NCBI GenBank assembly: GCA_041394885.1
Contig: JAWKHI010000019.1
Coordinates: 1-64,000, forward strand
Direction of reading: 5' to 3'
Length of the DNA: 64,000 nucleotides
DNA from: DSOI01 sp041394885
Lineage (GTDB): Bacteria; Acidobacteriota; Terriglobia; Bryobacterales; Bryobacteraceae
The notes under the pieces: generated by a model
The model's input: the letters and a program-made list of their open reading frames with translations, nothing else
Told to the model about the DNA's origin: nothing
Database searches by the model: none
Part shown: positions 55,474 to 64,000 of the stretch, one piece after another
How the letters are laid out: each line of letters opens with the position of its first letter
Position numbering within the stretch: the stretch's first letter is position 1
Made by a program: the position numbers and the translations under genes

Positions 55474-57032
55474 TTACTTCACGCTGATGTACATAAACGG
55501 CGGGATCGTCAGCGAAACCACGTCGTGATGGCCCTTGTTGCCCTTGGCCATCTCGAGGGCGGCGGCCATCGACGGCGCCCAGAGGCACCCGAGGCGCCGG
55601 GCGGCGCGGTCATTTTTCGGTCCCACCAGGATCACCTGCGACAGGTACTTCAACGGGTGGGTGGCCCAATACCAGACGGTGAAGGGATGGAATCCGTGAT
55701 GCGCGTAGCGGTTGCGGTAGCAATCGCGCAAGTGCGGATCGAAGGCGTAGCGTTCCTGGTAGACGCGCTGCATCTCGAACGGATCCTGTGTGGCCGCGAG
55801 CACTTCGTCGTAAAACAGCCTGTAGGCGACGTGATACTCGGGATGAAACACCTCATCGACGGGATTGACGATGATGACGGTTCCGCCCTTCTTGACCAGC
55901 GGCTTATTGTAGAACCAGTTGAAGACGTAGCCGAGCACATCGCTGACCACGAGCACGGGATTCACGCGGGCATCGATGGCATAAGGACTCAGATCGGCCA
56001 GGCCGAACACGAGCGTGTCGTATTGACGGTCCACCTCGACAGTCAACTGCTCGCGCAGCTTGGCGAGCGTGATGGGATGCACTTCGTCGATCGAGCCCGC
56101 CTCCACCGAGAGCGGCGTATAGTCTCCGGGAACGCTGCGCAGCATCTTCCGCCGCGCCGGTTCCGGTAGCATCTTCATCACCGATGGAGTAACGGATTTG
56201 AGCATCCTCTCCATGCCATTGCAGCGGGAATCGGGTTTGCCGAGCCAGGCGCTGTGGGGTGGGTACGACGCTCCGTTCATGGCGAATTCGAGCACCATGA
56301 TCTTGCAGTGCTTCTGCGCCGCGCGCGAGATCCGTTCGATACAGTTGTGCATCTCGGAACCGTGGGGCTGCATGACGTGGGGGGAATCCTTGGTCATCGC
56401 CGGATGGTGATGGTAGGCGATCGACTTGTAGCCGGCCAGACCCACCGCCACGGACTTGTGGCCGCCGTTGAGGGGGATCTGCACCGAGTCAATGTAGATG
56501 ACCAGGTCCGCTTCGACGGCAAAGCGGCTGATCTCAACCACCTCGCCTTGCTCGGTTTCGCCGATGGTGGCCAGTTCTTCCGGCGCTTCGGCGTCGAAGT
56601 TCTGCAGTTGATGGGGGTAGAACTCGCTCATCACGTGGTCTCCCACCATGAAGCGGAGTTCGTGCTCTTTCATCTTGCGATGGAGAGCGACGGCGCAGAT
56701 GAGGTTGATGTTTTCCTTGCGGACGCCATACTCGTAGAGCATGGGCAGGAGCGTTTCGAGAACGATCTGACGGAAGTCCGGCCGGGCGGTTGGGGGGAAG
56801 GGCTGGCAGTTGTCGTCGAAGGCGAGCAGAACCTTGGAATTGCCGTCGACCAGCGACCGGAGCGGCGCCATGCCGCGAGGGTTCTGAAACGCCCGGCGCA
56901 CGTGCTCAGGGTAGGTAGCGATGGGAAACCCGGGTATCGCCGGCGGCGGGTAGAGGATCTCGGAGCCTTCGGGAAGGTCGATATTGACGATGTCGTTGCC
57001 CGAGTAGAGTCAGGTATTTCACAGCGTTTCAT
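55474..57032 (-). pseudogene. LarA-like (lactate racemase N-domain) gene with an N-terminal frameshift
   Basis: The body (GTG 56901 to 55474, 475 aa) is LarA-like: KVLLAFDDNC, AVALHRKMKEHELRFMVGD (LarA His site) and NGGHKSVAVGLAGYKSIAYH (pincer Lys and GxK). Family N-terminal sequence continues upstream in the same frame to a TGA at about 57013: LYSGNDIVNIDLPEGSEILY. Another frame then supplies MKRCEIPD from an ATG at 57032. One missing base near 57010 joins them as MKRCEIPD-LYSGNDIV. This is a 1-base deletion, either real or an assembly error. Lactate racemases of this family need a Ni-pincer cofactor; no larB/C/E is seen. Confidence 0.75.
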
Positions 57033-57068
57033 GGTAGCAAATAGCAACGCCAGCGCTTGTCGCATGCG

Positions 57069-57106
57069 GAATGCCGGGAGGCTGGTAGAATGCCGGGAGG
57101 CTGGCT
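57069..57106. repeat. Tandem 19-base repeat and hairpin in the divergent region
   Basis: Two units beginning GAATGCCGGGAGGCTGG lie at 57069-57087 and 57088-57106. A perfect GGAGGCT/AGCCTCC hairpin (57096-57115) overlaps the second. It lies between the LarA-like and ATP-grasp genes. Confidence 0.6.
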
Positions 57107-57203
57107 GGAGCCTCCGGGGAGACGTCGGCGGCGCCGCCGGGCGTTTTCGGGGCCGGCGGGGACCATCGGCTGGCATAATGGGTGCAGGATATTATCGTTC
57201 TGG

Positions 57204-59768
57204 ATGGCGAGGCGCATTCGACAAGCGGCAACGGCGGAGCAGAGGAGGGATTCTCCAGAGGCTCAGGATCCCTACGTCGCGCCCGCGGGGCACTATGACG
57301 AGTTCCTGGCCGCGCCGGGGATTCCGCGCCGCCACTGGAGGAAGCTGACCGCCACCATGAGCCGGCTGGGCGCCGAGCGGTTCGGACGGCGTTGGCAGCA
57401 GGCGCTGCAGCTCATACAGGCAAACGGGATCAGCTACAACGTGTATGGGGACCCGCAGGGCAGCGGGCGCCCATGGCCGCTGGACCCCATCCCGCTGGTG
57501 ATCCCGGCCGAGGAATGGAACTCGATCGAGTCCGCGGTGGCGCAACGCGCCCATGTTCTCAATGCGGTTCTGAACGACTTTCTCGGTGAACAGCAACTGT
57601 TGAAGCAAAGCGGGTTCCCGCCGGATCTGGTGTTTCGAAATCCGGCGTTCTTCCGGCCGTTTCACAGGCTTCCGGCGCCGGGAGGCTCCGAGGGTTCCGG
57701 TCCGCGGCTGATTCACTACGCGGCCGATCTGGCGCGGTCACCGGACGGAAGATGGTGGGTGATCGCCGACCGGGCCCAGGCGCCGTCCGGGCCCGGCTAT
57801 GCCCTGGAGAACCGGCTCGTGAGCGCGCAGATGCTACCGGAGGCCTTCCAAGCCGCGCGTGTGCGGCGTTTGGCTCGCTATTTTCAGAGCTATCGCGAGG
57901 GGCTTCTCTCCCTGGCGCGTACGGGACGGGATCAGCCTCGTGTGGTGTTGCTGACGCCGGGCCCCTTCAACGAGACCTATTTCGAGCACGCCTATCTGGC
58001 AAAGTATCTGGGGTTCCCGCTGGTGGAGGGCGGCGACCTTTCGGTGCGCGACAACCGCGTGTATCTGAAAACCCTGAGCGGGTTGAGCCGCGTGGACGTG
58101 ATCCTGCGCAGGCAGGACGATACGTTTTGCGATCCGCTGGAGTTGCGGGGAGACTCGTTGTTGGGAGTGCCGGGCCTGGTGGGGGCGATCCGCGCGGGCG
58201 AAGTGGCTGTGGCCAACGGCCTCGGAAGCGGAATGCTCGAATCGCCGGCCAATATGGCGTTCCTTCCCGCGTATTGCCGGGAGTTGACAGGGGGTGGCTT
58301 GGCGCTGCCGTCCTTGGCCACGTGGTGGTGCGGCCAGGACGAGGCGCGCCGCTACGTCTTGAACAACCTGAAGCACCTGGTGATCAAGCCGGCGTTTCCG
58401 CGGATCGGACAGAGCCCTGTTTTCGGCGCGGCGCTCTCGGCGGATGAACGCGCCAAGCTGGCGCTCGCCATCGAGCGGCGTCCGGAGGACTACGTGGGCC
58501 AGGAAACGATGGCCCTTTCGTCGGCCCCGGCTTGGAACGGACACGGAGTGGAAGCGCGGCATGTGGTGCTGCGTGTCTTCGCGGCTTGGTCCGGCTCGAA
58601 CTACGAGGTGATGCCGGGCGGGCTCACACGCGTGGCGGGTTCCGGTGACTCGCTGGTGGTGAACATGCAGCGCGGCGGTGGGAGCAAGGATACCTGGATC
58701 CTGTCCGACCACGACGAGGAGCCGATCCCGTTGATGCCCTCCACGCCCCAAAAGGTGAACACCAGCCGGGGCGCGGATCTTCCGAGCCGTGTGGCGGACA
58801 ACCTCTATTGGCTGGGAAGGTACATGGAGCGGGTGGAGACAGACGCACGGCTTGCCCGCGCATTGATGCCGGCGCTTTCGGGCGAATGCGACCTGGGCGG
58901 CGCCATCGCGGTGGAGGCGGCAGTGCAACTGATGGCCGCCTATGGACATCTGCCGAAGGAACTGGGCGACACCCATCCGCTCGAGCAGCGGCGATGGCTC
59001 GAGAAGGCGCTCGCGGCCATGCTGTTCGAGGGCAACCGTCCGGGAGGGCTGCTTTGGACGGCGAAACAGATCTCACGGCTGGGGTGGCAGCTCCGCGAGC
59101 GCCTCTCCACCGACACGAGCCGCCTGCTCGGGCGTCTCGAGAAGGAATTCCAGCGCAACCGGAAGCCGCCGTCGGGCCGGCTGATGGCGGAGATGCCGGA
59201 ACTCGATCACGCCGTCCAGACGCTTTCCGCTTTCAACGGCATGGCGATGGAGAACATGACGCGCGGCTACAGTTGGCGCTTCCTCGATATCGGCCGCCGT
59301 CTCGAGCGGGCGTCACAGACCGCGTCGCTGCTGCGTCATGGGATCGCCGCCGGACCGGCCGGGCCGTATCTGGAAACACTGCTGCAGGTGGCCGACAGCA
59401 CTATGACCTACCGGAGCCGCTACTACACGGCCATGCAGACCGATCTCGTGCTGGATCTACTGCTGAACGACGAAGCCAACCCACGCTCGATCGCGTTTCA
59501 ACTGGAGACGCTGGCCGGCCATTGGAAGCGGCTTCCGGAGCGCGAAGCGAGGGAACGATATCCGGTGGACGCGCGCACCATCTGGGAGCTGCTCACGTCG
59601 GTCCGGATGGCTCCGGTCGAGCAACTGTCCGAGGATTCGCCGGAAGCGCGGGAAGAATTGAATGAATTGCTCACTGGCATCGAAGACAAACTCACTGTTC
59701 TCTCGGACACCTTGGCGGTGAAGTATCTAAGCCACGCCGCGCTGGCAGGGAGGCTGGGCGCGGTTTAG
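57204..59768 (+). CDS. Fused circularly permuted ATP-grasp (DUF404/407) - alpha-E (DUF403) protein
   Basis: The 854-residue protein has an N-terminal circularly permuted ATP-grasp (about residues 25-510: NGISYNVYGDPQGSGRPWPL, VVLLTPGPFNETYFEHAYLA, GGLTRVAG and the NMQRGGGSKDTW signature). From residue 530 it carries an alpha-E domain (RVADNLYWLGRYMERVETDA). These domains and transglutaminases co-occur in systems proposed to make or ligate peptide tags. The ATG at 57204 is chosen because the frame upstream is low-complexity Arg/Gly. A split second copy lies at 60769-63210. Confidence 0.88.
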   Translation: MARRIRQAATAEQRRDSPEAQDPYVAPAGHYDEFLAAPGIPRRHWRKLTATMSRLGAERFGRRWQQALQLIQANGISYNVYGDPQGSGRPWPLDPIPLVIPAEEWNSIESAVAQRAHVLNAVLNDFLGEQQLLKQSGFPPDLVFRNPAFFRPFHRLPAPGGSEGSGPRLIHYAADLARSPDGRWWVIADRAQAPSGPGYALENRLVSAQMLPEAFQAARVRRLARYFQSYREGLLSLARTGRDQPRVVLLTPGPFNETYFEHAYLAKYLGFPLVEGGDLSVRDNRVYLKTLSGLSRVDVILRRQDDTFCDPLELRGDSLLGVPGLVGAIRAGEVAVANGLGSGMLESPANMAFLPAYCRELTGGGLALPSLATWWCGQDEARRYVLNNLKHLVIKPAFPRIGQSPVFGAALSADERAKLALAIERRPEDYVGQETMALSSAPAWNGHGVEARHVVLRVFAAWSGSNYEVMPGGLTRVAGSGDSLVVNMQRGGGSKDTWILSDHDEEPIPLMPSTPQKVNTSRGADLPSRVADNLYWLGRYMERVETDARLARALMPALSGECDLGGAIAVEAAVQLMAAYGHLPKELGDTHPLEQRRWLEKALAAMLFEGNRPGGLLWTAKQISRLGWQLRERLSTDTSRLLGRLEKEFQRNRKPPSGRLMAEMPELDHAVQTLSAFNGMAMENMTRGYSWRFLDIGRRLERASQTASLLRHGIAAGPAGPYLETLLQVADSTMTYRSRYYTAMQTDLVLDLLLNDEANPRSIAFQLETLAGHWKRLPEREARERYPVDARTIWELLTSVRMAPVEQLSEDSPEAREELNELLTGIEDKLTVLSDTLAVKYLSHAALAGRLGAV

Positions 59769-59780
59769 CTGGCCCCGACG

Positions 59781-60650
59781 TTGCGCTTGCGTTATCAGGT
59801 CAGTCACATTACGCGGTACAGCTACGAGGCGCCGGTGTCTTCGTGTCACAGCGAACTGCGGCTGGCGCCACGAGTGACACCGCATCAGAAGGTGTGGCGC
59901 CGTTCCGTCTCGGTGCGGCCCAAGCCCGAACGCATCGATGAACGGGAGGACTATTTCGGCAACATCGTCCACCGGTTTGCGCTGTTCGATTCGCACTCAT
60001 CGCTCGAAGTGCATTCCGAGAGTATCGTCGAGGTCCAGGCGCGCCCGCTTCCACTGCCGCGGTCGACGGCGAGCTGGGAGCAGGTGCGGGACGCGGTGCG
60101 GGCTGCGCGGTCGGGCAGTTTGTTCGAGGCGATCGAGTTCACGGGAGAATCGCCATTCGCGGTTGGAGCGGTCGAAATCGAGCTTTACGCCCGGGATTCG
60201 CTGGCGCCGGGTCGGAGTCTTCTCGACGCCGTGTTGGAGCTGAACGCACGGATCCACCGGGACTTCAAGTACAAACCCTCGTCAACCACCATCGACACTA
60301 CGCCCTCGGAGGTATTCAAAACGCGCCGGGGCGTATGCCAGGACTTCGCCCATCTGATGATCGCGATGCTGCGTCCGGTGGGTATCCCCGTGCGCTACGT
60401 GAGCGGATATCTTCGCAGTGGGGCAAGTTACACGGGCGCCGAGGCTTCCCACGCCTGGGTTTCGGTTTTCGTTCCCGAAGCCGGATGGGTGGATCTGGAC
60501 CCTACCAATAACGTCGTGCCGGAGCAAGGCCATGTTACCGTCGCGTGGGGGCGCGACTATGGGGACGTTACGCCCGTCAAGGGCGTCACACTAGGCGGGG
60601 GCGAGCAGAAGATCGACGTCGAAGTACGGGTAATACCGGCGACCTCGTGA
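59781..60650 (+). CDS. Transglutaminase-like cysteine peptidase family protein
   Basis: The 289-residue protein has a bacterial transglutaminase N-terminal region (RLRYQVSHITRYSYEAPVSS) and a catalytic triad in RRGVCQDFAHLMIAML (Cys), GAEASHAWVSVFVP (His) and WVDLDPTNN (Asp). The start is a TTG at 59781, 12 bases after the ATP-grasp stop. These proteins accompany ATP-grasp/alpha-E genes and probably cleave or transfer the peptide product. Confidence 0.9.
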   Translation: MRLRYQVSHITRYSYEAPVSSCHSELRLAPRVTPHQKVWRRSVSVRPKPERIDEREDYFGNIVHRFALFDSHSSLEVHSESIVEVQARPLPLPRSTASWEQVRDAVRAARSGSLFEAIEFTGESPFAVGAVEIELYARDSLAPGRSLLDAVLELNARIHRDFKYKPSSTTIDTTPSEVFKTRRGVCQDFAHLMIAMLRPVGIPVRYVSGYLRSGASYTGAEASHAWVSVFVPEAGWVDLDPTNNVVPEQGHVTVAWGRDYGDVTPVKGVTLGGGEQKIDVEVRVIPATS

Positions 60651-60768
60651 TATAATTTCAGCACGGAATTCCCGTACCCGCCGCCATCTGTACGCGACGC
60701 CATCTTGGCCCCCGTCCGGCCGAACCGCTCAGTTCGCTCTGTTTGCGTTCGAGAACCGAGTTGCCTGT

Positions 60769-62218
60769 ATGATCTTCCAGAACTACGATACCGGTCCATT
60801 TCATGATGAGATGTTCGAGGCTGACGGGTCTGCCCGGCCGGCGGCCCGAGCTCTGGTGGACACGATTGAATCGCTTTCCAAAGGTGAGTTGCGCGGACGC
60901 CAGCAGGTGGCCGAGCGCATGCTGCTCGAGATGGGAATTACGTTCAACGTCTACGGGGAAGGCGGAGGACGGGACCGTATTTTTCCATTTGACCTGATTC
61001 CGCGCATCATCACAGGCGCGGAATGGAGCACGCTCGAACGCGGCCTGAAGCAGCGGATCCGGGCGCTGAACCTTTTCATCGACGACGTTTATCACGACCA
61101 GAAGATTCTCACGGACAAGGCGATTCCGCGCGAGGTGATCGAGAGCGCGCAGTCACTGCGGCCGCAATGCATGGGCATCAATCCGCCGCACGGGATCTGG
61201 TGCCACATCACCGGCACCGATCTGGTGCGGGATCGGGACGGGCAGATCTACGTGCTCGAGGACAATCTGCGCGTGCCGTCGGGAGTGTCTTATGTGCTCG
61301 AGAACCGGCACATCATGAAGAACACCTTTCCGCGCGTTTTCGCGGGCATGTCGATCCGTCCGGTCGACGACTATCCCGGCAAGCTGCTCGAGATGCTCGA
61401 GTCACTCGCCCCGCCGGCGGTAGCTTCGCCGCGGGTGGTGTTGCTGACCCGGGTATCTACAATTCGGCTTACTTCGAACATGAAGCTTTCTCGCGCAGCA
61501 GATGGGCATCCCGCTGGTGGAGGGATCCGATCTCGTGGTTCACGGCGGCTATGTCCTGATGCGCACCACCAAGGGCTTCGAGCGCGTGGACGTGATCTAC
61601 CGGCGCATCGACGACGACTTTCTGGACCCGGAAGCGTTCCGGCCGGACTCGCTGCTCGGCGTACCCGGAATCATGGAAGTGTACCGGAGCGGGCGCGTGG
61701 CGCTGGCGAACGCCCCCGGCAACGGCGTTGCCGACGACAAGGTAATCTACGCCTACGTGCCCGACATGATCCGTTACTACCTGAGCGAAGATCCGATCAT
61801 CCCGAACGTGCCCACGTACTTGTGCTGGCGCGACGCGGACCGGCAACATGTGCTGGGTAACCTGGAGAAGCTTGTGGTGAAGGCCGCGAACGAGGCGGGC
61901 GGGTACGGGATGCTGGTGGGTCCCCATGCCTCGGAAGCCGAACGCGAGGCTTTCGCCGAAAAGATCAAGGCCAACCCGAGAAACTACATCGCCCAGCCGA
62001 CGCTCGGATTGTCGCGGGTGCCGACGCTCGTCAATGACCACGCCGAAGGGCGGCATGTGGACCTGCGGCCTTATATCCTCAACGGACGCGATATTTTTGT
62101 CCTGCCCGGCGGGCTGACGCGCGTCGCGCTGCGGAAGGGCTCCCTCGTGGTGAACTCGAGCCAAGGCGGCGGCAGCAAGGACACCTGGGTGCTGTCGGGC
62201 GACGGAGGCGAGGAATGA
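60769..62218 (+). pseudogene. Second circularly permuted ATP-grasp (DUF404/407) gene, broken by two single-base deletions
   Basis: The first part (60769 to about 61448) reads IFQNYDTGPFHDEMFEADGS, GITFNVYGEGGGRDRIFPFD, YVLEDNLRVPSGVSYVLENR. The last part (61502-62218) reads MGIPLVEGSDLVVHGGYVLM, NVPTYLCWRDADRQHVLGNL, VVNSSQGGGSKDTWVL. Between them, T-P-G-I-Y-N-S-A-Y-F-E-H-E-A-F appears only if one C is added near 61449 (GACCCGGG). The link to QQMGIPL needs another base near 61490. Together the pieces are a full enzyme. Whether the deletions are real or assembly errors cannot be told. Its stop overlaps the alpha-E gene (ATGA). Confidence 0.85.
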
Positions 62219-63210
62219 CGAACAGGCCCCTGTTGAGCCGCGTCGCCGATTCGGTCTACTGGCTCAGCCGGTACATGGAGCGCGCCGAAAGCGTGGCCCG
62301 ATTCATCGACGTGAACTTCCGCCTGGTCCTGGACGCGCCTGGGACCGCCGCCGAGCAGTGGAAGCCGCTCATCGACGCCAGCGGCGATCAGGCGGCGTTC
62401 GCCGAACAGTACGGCAAGGCGACGCGCGAATCCGTCCTGCGCTTCCTCGTGCTGGACACGAAGAATCCGAACTCGATCGTAAGCTGCCTGAACGCGGCGC
62501 GGGAGAACGCGCGCACCGTCCGGGACACGATTTCCGCCGAGATGTGGGAACAGGTCAACCTGATGTATCTGACGGTGGCCGAGCGCGACCTGACGCTCAC
62601 CATGTCGGAGTCTCCGCTGGACTTTCTGCGCGAAGTGAAGCGCGGCTCGCACTTGTTCCGCGGCGTGATGGATTCCACAATGTCGCACGACGAGGCTTGG
62701 CATTTCGGACGGGTTGGCCGCCTTCTCGAGCGGGCCGACAAAACCACGCGGCTCATGGACGTGAAGTACTTCATCCTGCTGCCGAAGGTGGAGGACGTGG
62801 GGACGACGTTCGACGATGCGCAATGGTCGGCGGTGCTGAAGTCGGCGACGGCGTTCATCATGTACCGCAAGCGGCACGGGCGGATTCATCCGGTGTCGGT
62901 GGCGGATTTTCTGCTGCTGGACCGTCATTTCCCGCGGTCCGTGCTGTATTGCCTGATCGATGCCGACGAGTCCCTGCACGCCATCTCGGGGTCGCCGCCG
63001 GATGGATATCGCAACCCGGCGGAGCGCCTGACGGGGCAATTGCGGTCCGAGTTGGAGTACACCTCGGCGCGGGACATTCTCTCGGGTGGGATGCATGAGT
63101 TCCTCGACGGGCTGCAGGTGCGGCTGAACAAGCTCGGGTCGGCGATTGACCATGAGTTCTTCGAACGGCGTCCGGTGGATCAGGTGCAGGCGCAGTCGCA
63201 GGGGGCTTGA
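62215..63210 (+). CDS. Alpha-E (DUF403) domain protein
   Basis: The 331-residue all-helical protein has the family signature RVADSVYWLSRYMERAESVA near the start, MDSTMSHDEAWHFGRVGRLL, and DFLLLDRHFPRSVLYC. It is a stand-alone version of the C-terminal half of the fused protein at 57204-59768. It overlaps the broken ATP-grasp gene by ATGA, as in intact ATP-grasp/alpha-E operons. Its role in the peptide system is not known. Confidence 0.9.
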   Translation: MTNRPLLSRVADSVYWLSRYMERAESVARFIDVNFRLVLDAPGTAAEQWKPLIDASGDQAAFAEQYGKATRESVLRFLVLDTKNPNSIVSCLNAARENARTVRDTISAEMWEQVNLMYLTVAERDLTLTMSESPLDFLREVKRGSHLFRGVMDSTMSHDEAWHFGRVGRLLERADKTTRLMDVKYFILLPKVEDVGTTFDDAQWSAVLKSATAFIMYRKRHGRIHPVSVADFLLLDRHFPRSVLYCLIDADESLHAISGSPPDGYRNPAERLTGQLRSELEYTSARDILSGGMHEFLDGLQVRLNKLGSAIDHEFFERRPVDQVQAQSQGA

Positions 63211-63290
63211 GGGACCAACGCGCGCTGCTCTGGTCGTCAATCGACACCGGAATGGCGCCTCGCGGGATCCTTTGCCGCCCAAGGTGTCGG

Positions 63291-64000
63291 CTATCGCAAC
63301 GCCACCGTCCGCGCGATGGTGCCACCACTCGAAGAAATAGCCGAGTCCACCCCATACGCCTCGAACTCGTAGACACGGTAGTGATTCATCGAAAGGGGAG
63401 CCGCGTTGGAGAACCCGATACGCAGACCAGTGGCGTTTACCGCGTCGAAAGTTAACGACGCCCAGCCATTGCGAGTGCTATCGTGGCTGTCTCCTGTAAC
63501 GGTTCCGTCCGCGTTGACGCTCGACGCGCTCATCTGTTCCGATCCCCGGAAGCCGTTGACCAGCCCTGTCACTCGCGTCCAGGTGCGCGACGCCAGTGGC
63601 GCCGACGCAGGACTGGCCGTGTATTCGATCGTGAGATCCTTCGCCAGCAGTCCCGCTCCGCCCGAATCGGCGTCCTTGTACAGCCGGATTCGATTCACCG
63701 CGCTCGGCGCCGCAAACCCCACGCCAAGATAGGATGGATTCACGTTGTTGAACGCAGCGGTGGTCCACGTGAATGTGGCCGTGTTTCCATCGATGGCGTT
63801 CCCCGGCACATTGTCGGCGGTCCGGCCATTGGGCCAGGCCGCCACCTGCGTTGCGTTGATCCGGGTCGACGGCGCTGCTCCGTCGGGCTGGTCGACGCGA
63901 GCCCGAATCATCAAATTCCCCGGGCCAACTCCCTGGATCTCGTCCAGCAAAAAGAAGTTCAGGCCGTCGCTGCTCACATAGGATCGCCGGGCTGACATCG
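63291..64000 (-). CDS. F5/8 type C (discoidin)-like domain protein, partial
   Basis: The gene enters from the right edge of the window and stops at 63291; the N-terminus is missing, and the Met at 63998 is probably internal. The visible 235 residues include INATQVAAWPNGRTADNVPG, NAIDGNTATFTWTTAAFNNV, NPSYLGVGFAAPSAVNRIRL and DLTIEYT, the pattern of an F5/8C-like carbohydrate-binding domain. It is probably secreted. Confidence 0.75.
   Translation of the reverse strand, partial: MSARRSYVSSDGLNFFLLDEIQGVGPGNLMIRARVDQPDGAAPSTRINATQVAAWPNGRTADNVPGNAIDGNTATFTWTTAAFNNVNPSYLGVGFAAPSAVNRIRLYKDADSGGAGLLAKDLTIEYTASPASAPLASRTWTRVTGLVNGFRGSEQMSASSVNADGTVTGDSHDSTRNGWASLTFDAVNATGLRIGFSNAAPLSMNHYRVYEFEAYGVDSAISSSGGTIARTVALR

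Overview
The window is GC-rich and gene-dense. Its content points to an Acidobacteriota bacterium of the Solibacter/Bryobacter type: Oar-like TonB receptors with an N-terminal carboxypeptidase-regulatory-like domain, PEP-CTERM surface proteins, a DUF1501 protein, many Tat- or Sec-exported oxidoreductases and sugar-acid enzymes, a MerR-TPR regulator and RHS remnants. This placement is inferred from gene families; no rRNA or other phylogenetic marker was compared.

Region 1 (1-10264) is mostly housekeeping and signalling: a partial DUF1501 gene, a membrane HD-GYP/GGDEF protein, recA (TTG start), an HU-family protein, a TatA/E subunit, small membrane proteins, a methyltransferase, a bicupin, a ConA-like secreted protein and an M19 dipeptidase. 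Region 2 (10367-16531) is a complete alternative F-type ATPase operon with N-ATPase gene order (atpD-C-Q-B-E-F-A-G). It lacks atpR, and the c subunit has only part of the Na+ ligand set. A GH63/MGH1-like glucosidase gene is translationally coupled to its end.

Region 3 (19168-22830) is a gene graveyard. It holds decayed RHS repeats with an RHS core and a lysozyme-like C-terminal tip, an unrelated decayed minus-strand gene, an apparently intact orphan ORF of different codon use, and a relic of a gene whose intact paralogue lies at 33541-35673.

Region 4 (22831-33425) is the most interesting part. A tightly packed minus-strand cluster encodes a CHAT protease-SIR2 fusion, an nSTAND NTPase with a membrane segment and WD40 propeller, a Ser/Thr kinase with TPRs, a 65-residue acidic peptide carrying a duplicated 16-residue motif, and a C25/caspase-like protease. 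A membrane-anchored pYEATS-like protein converges on it. This looks like an NTP-dependent conflict or suicide system in which peptide cleavage could be the signal.

Region 5 (33541-57032) is general metabolism and surface biology: a secreted alpha-helical protein, two PEP-CTERM proteins, an MFS transporter, an enolase-superfamily/RraA pair, a c-type cytochrome, an Oar-like TonB receptor with a good promoter, tRNA-Ala(CGC), pyrF, an ECF sigma/NrsF-like anti-sigma pair, methyltransferases, a Gfo/Idh/MocA oxidoreductase with a BNR/sialidase-like partner, MerR-TPR, and a LarA-like gene with an apparent N-terminal frameshift. Region 6 (57204-63210) carries two copies of a circularly permuted ATP-grasp/alpha-E module, one fused and one split, around a transglutaminase. 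The second ATP-grasp has two single-base deletions. The window ends in a partial discoidin-like gene.
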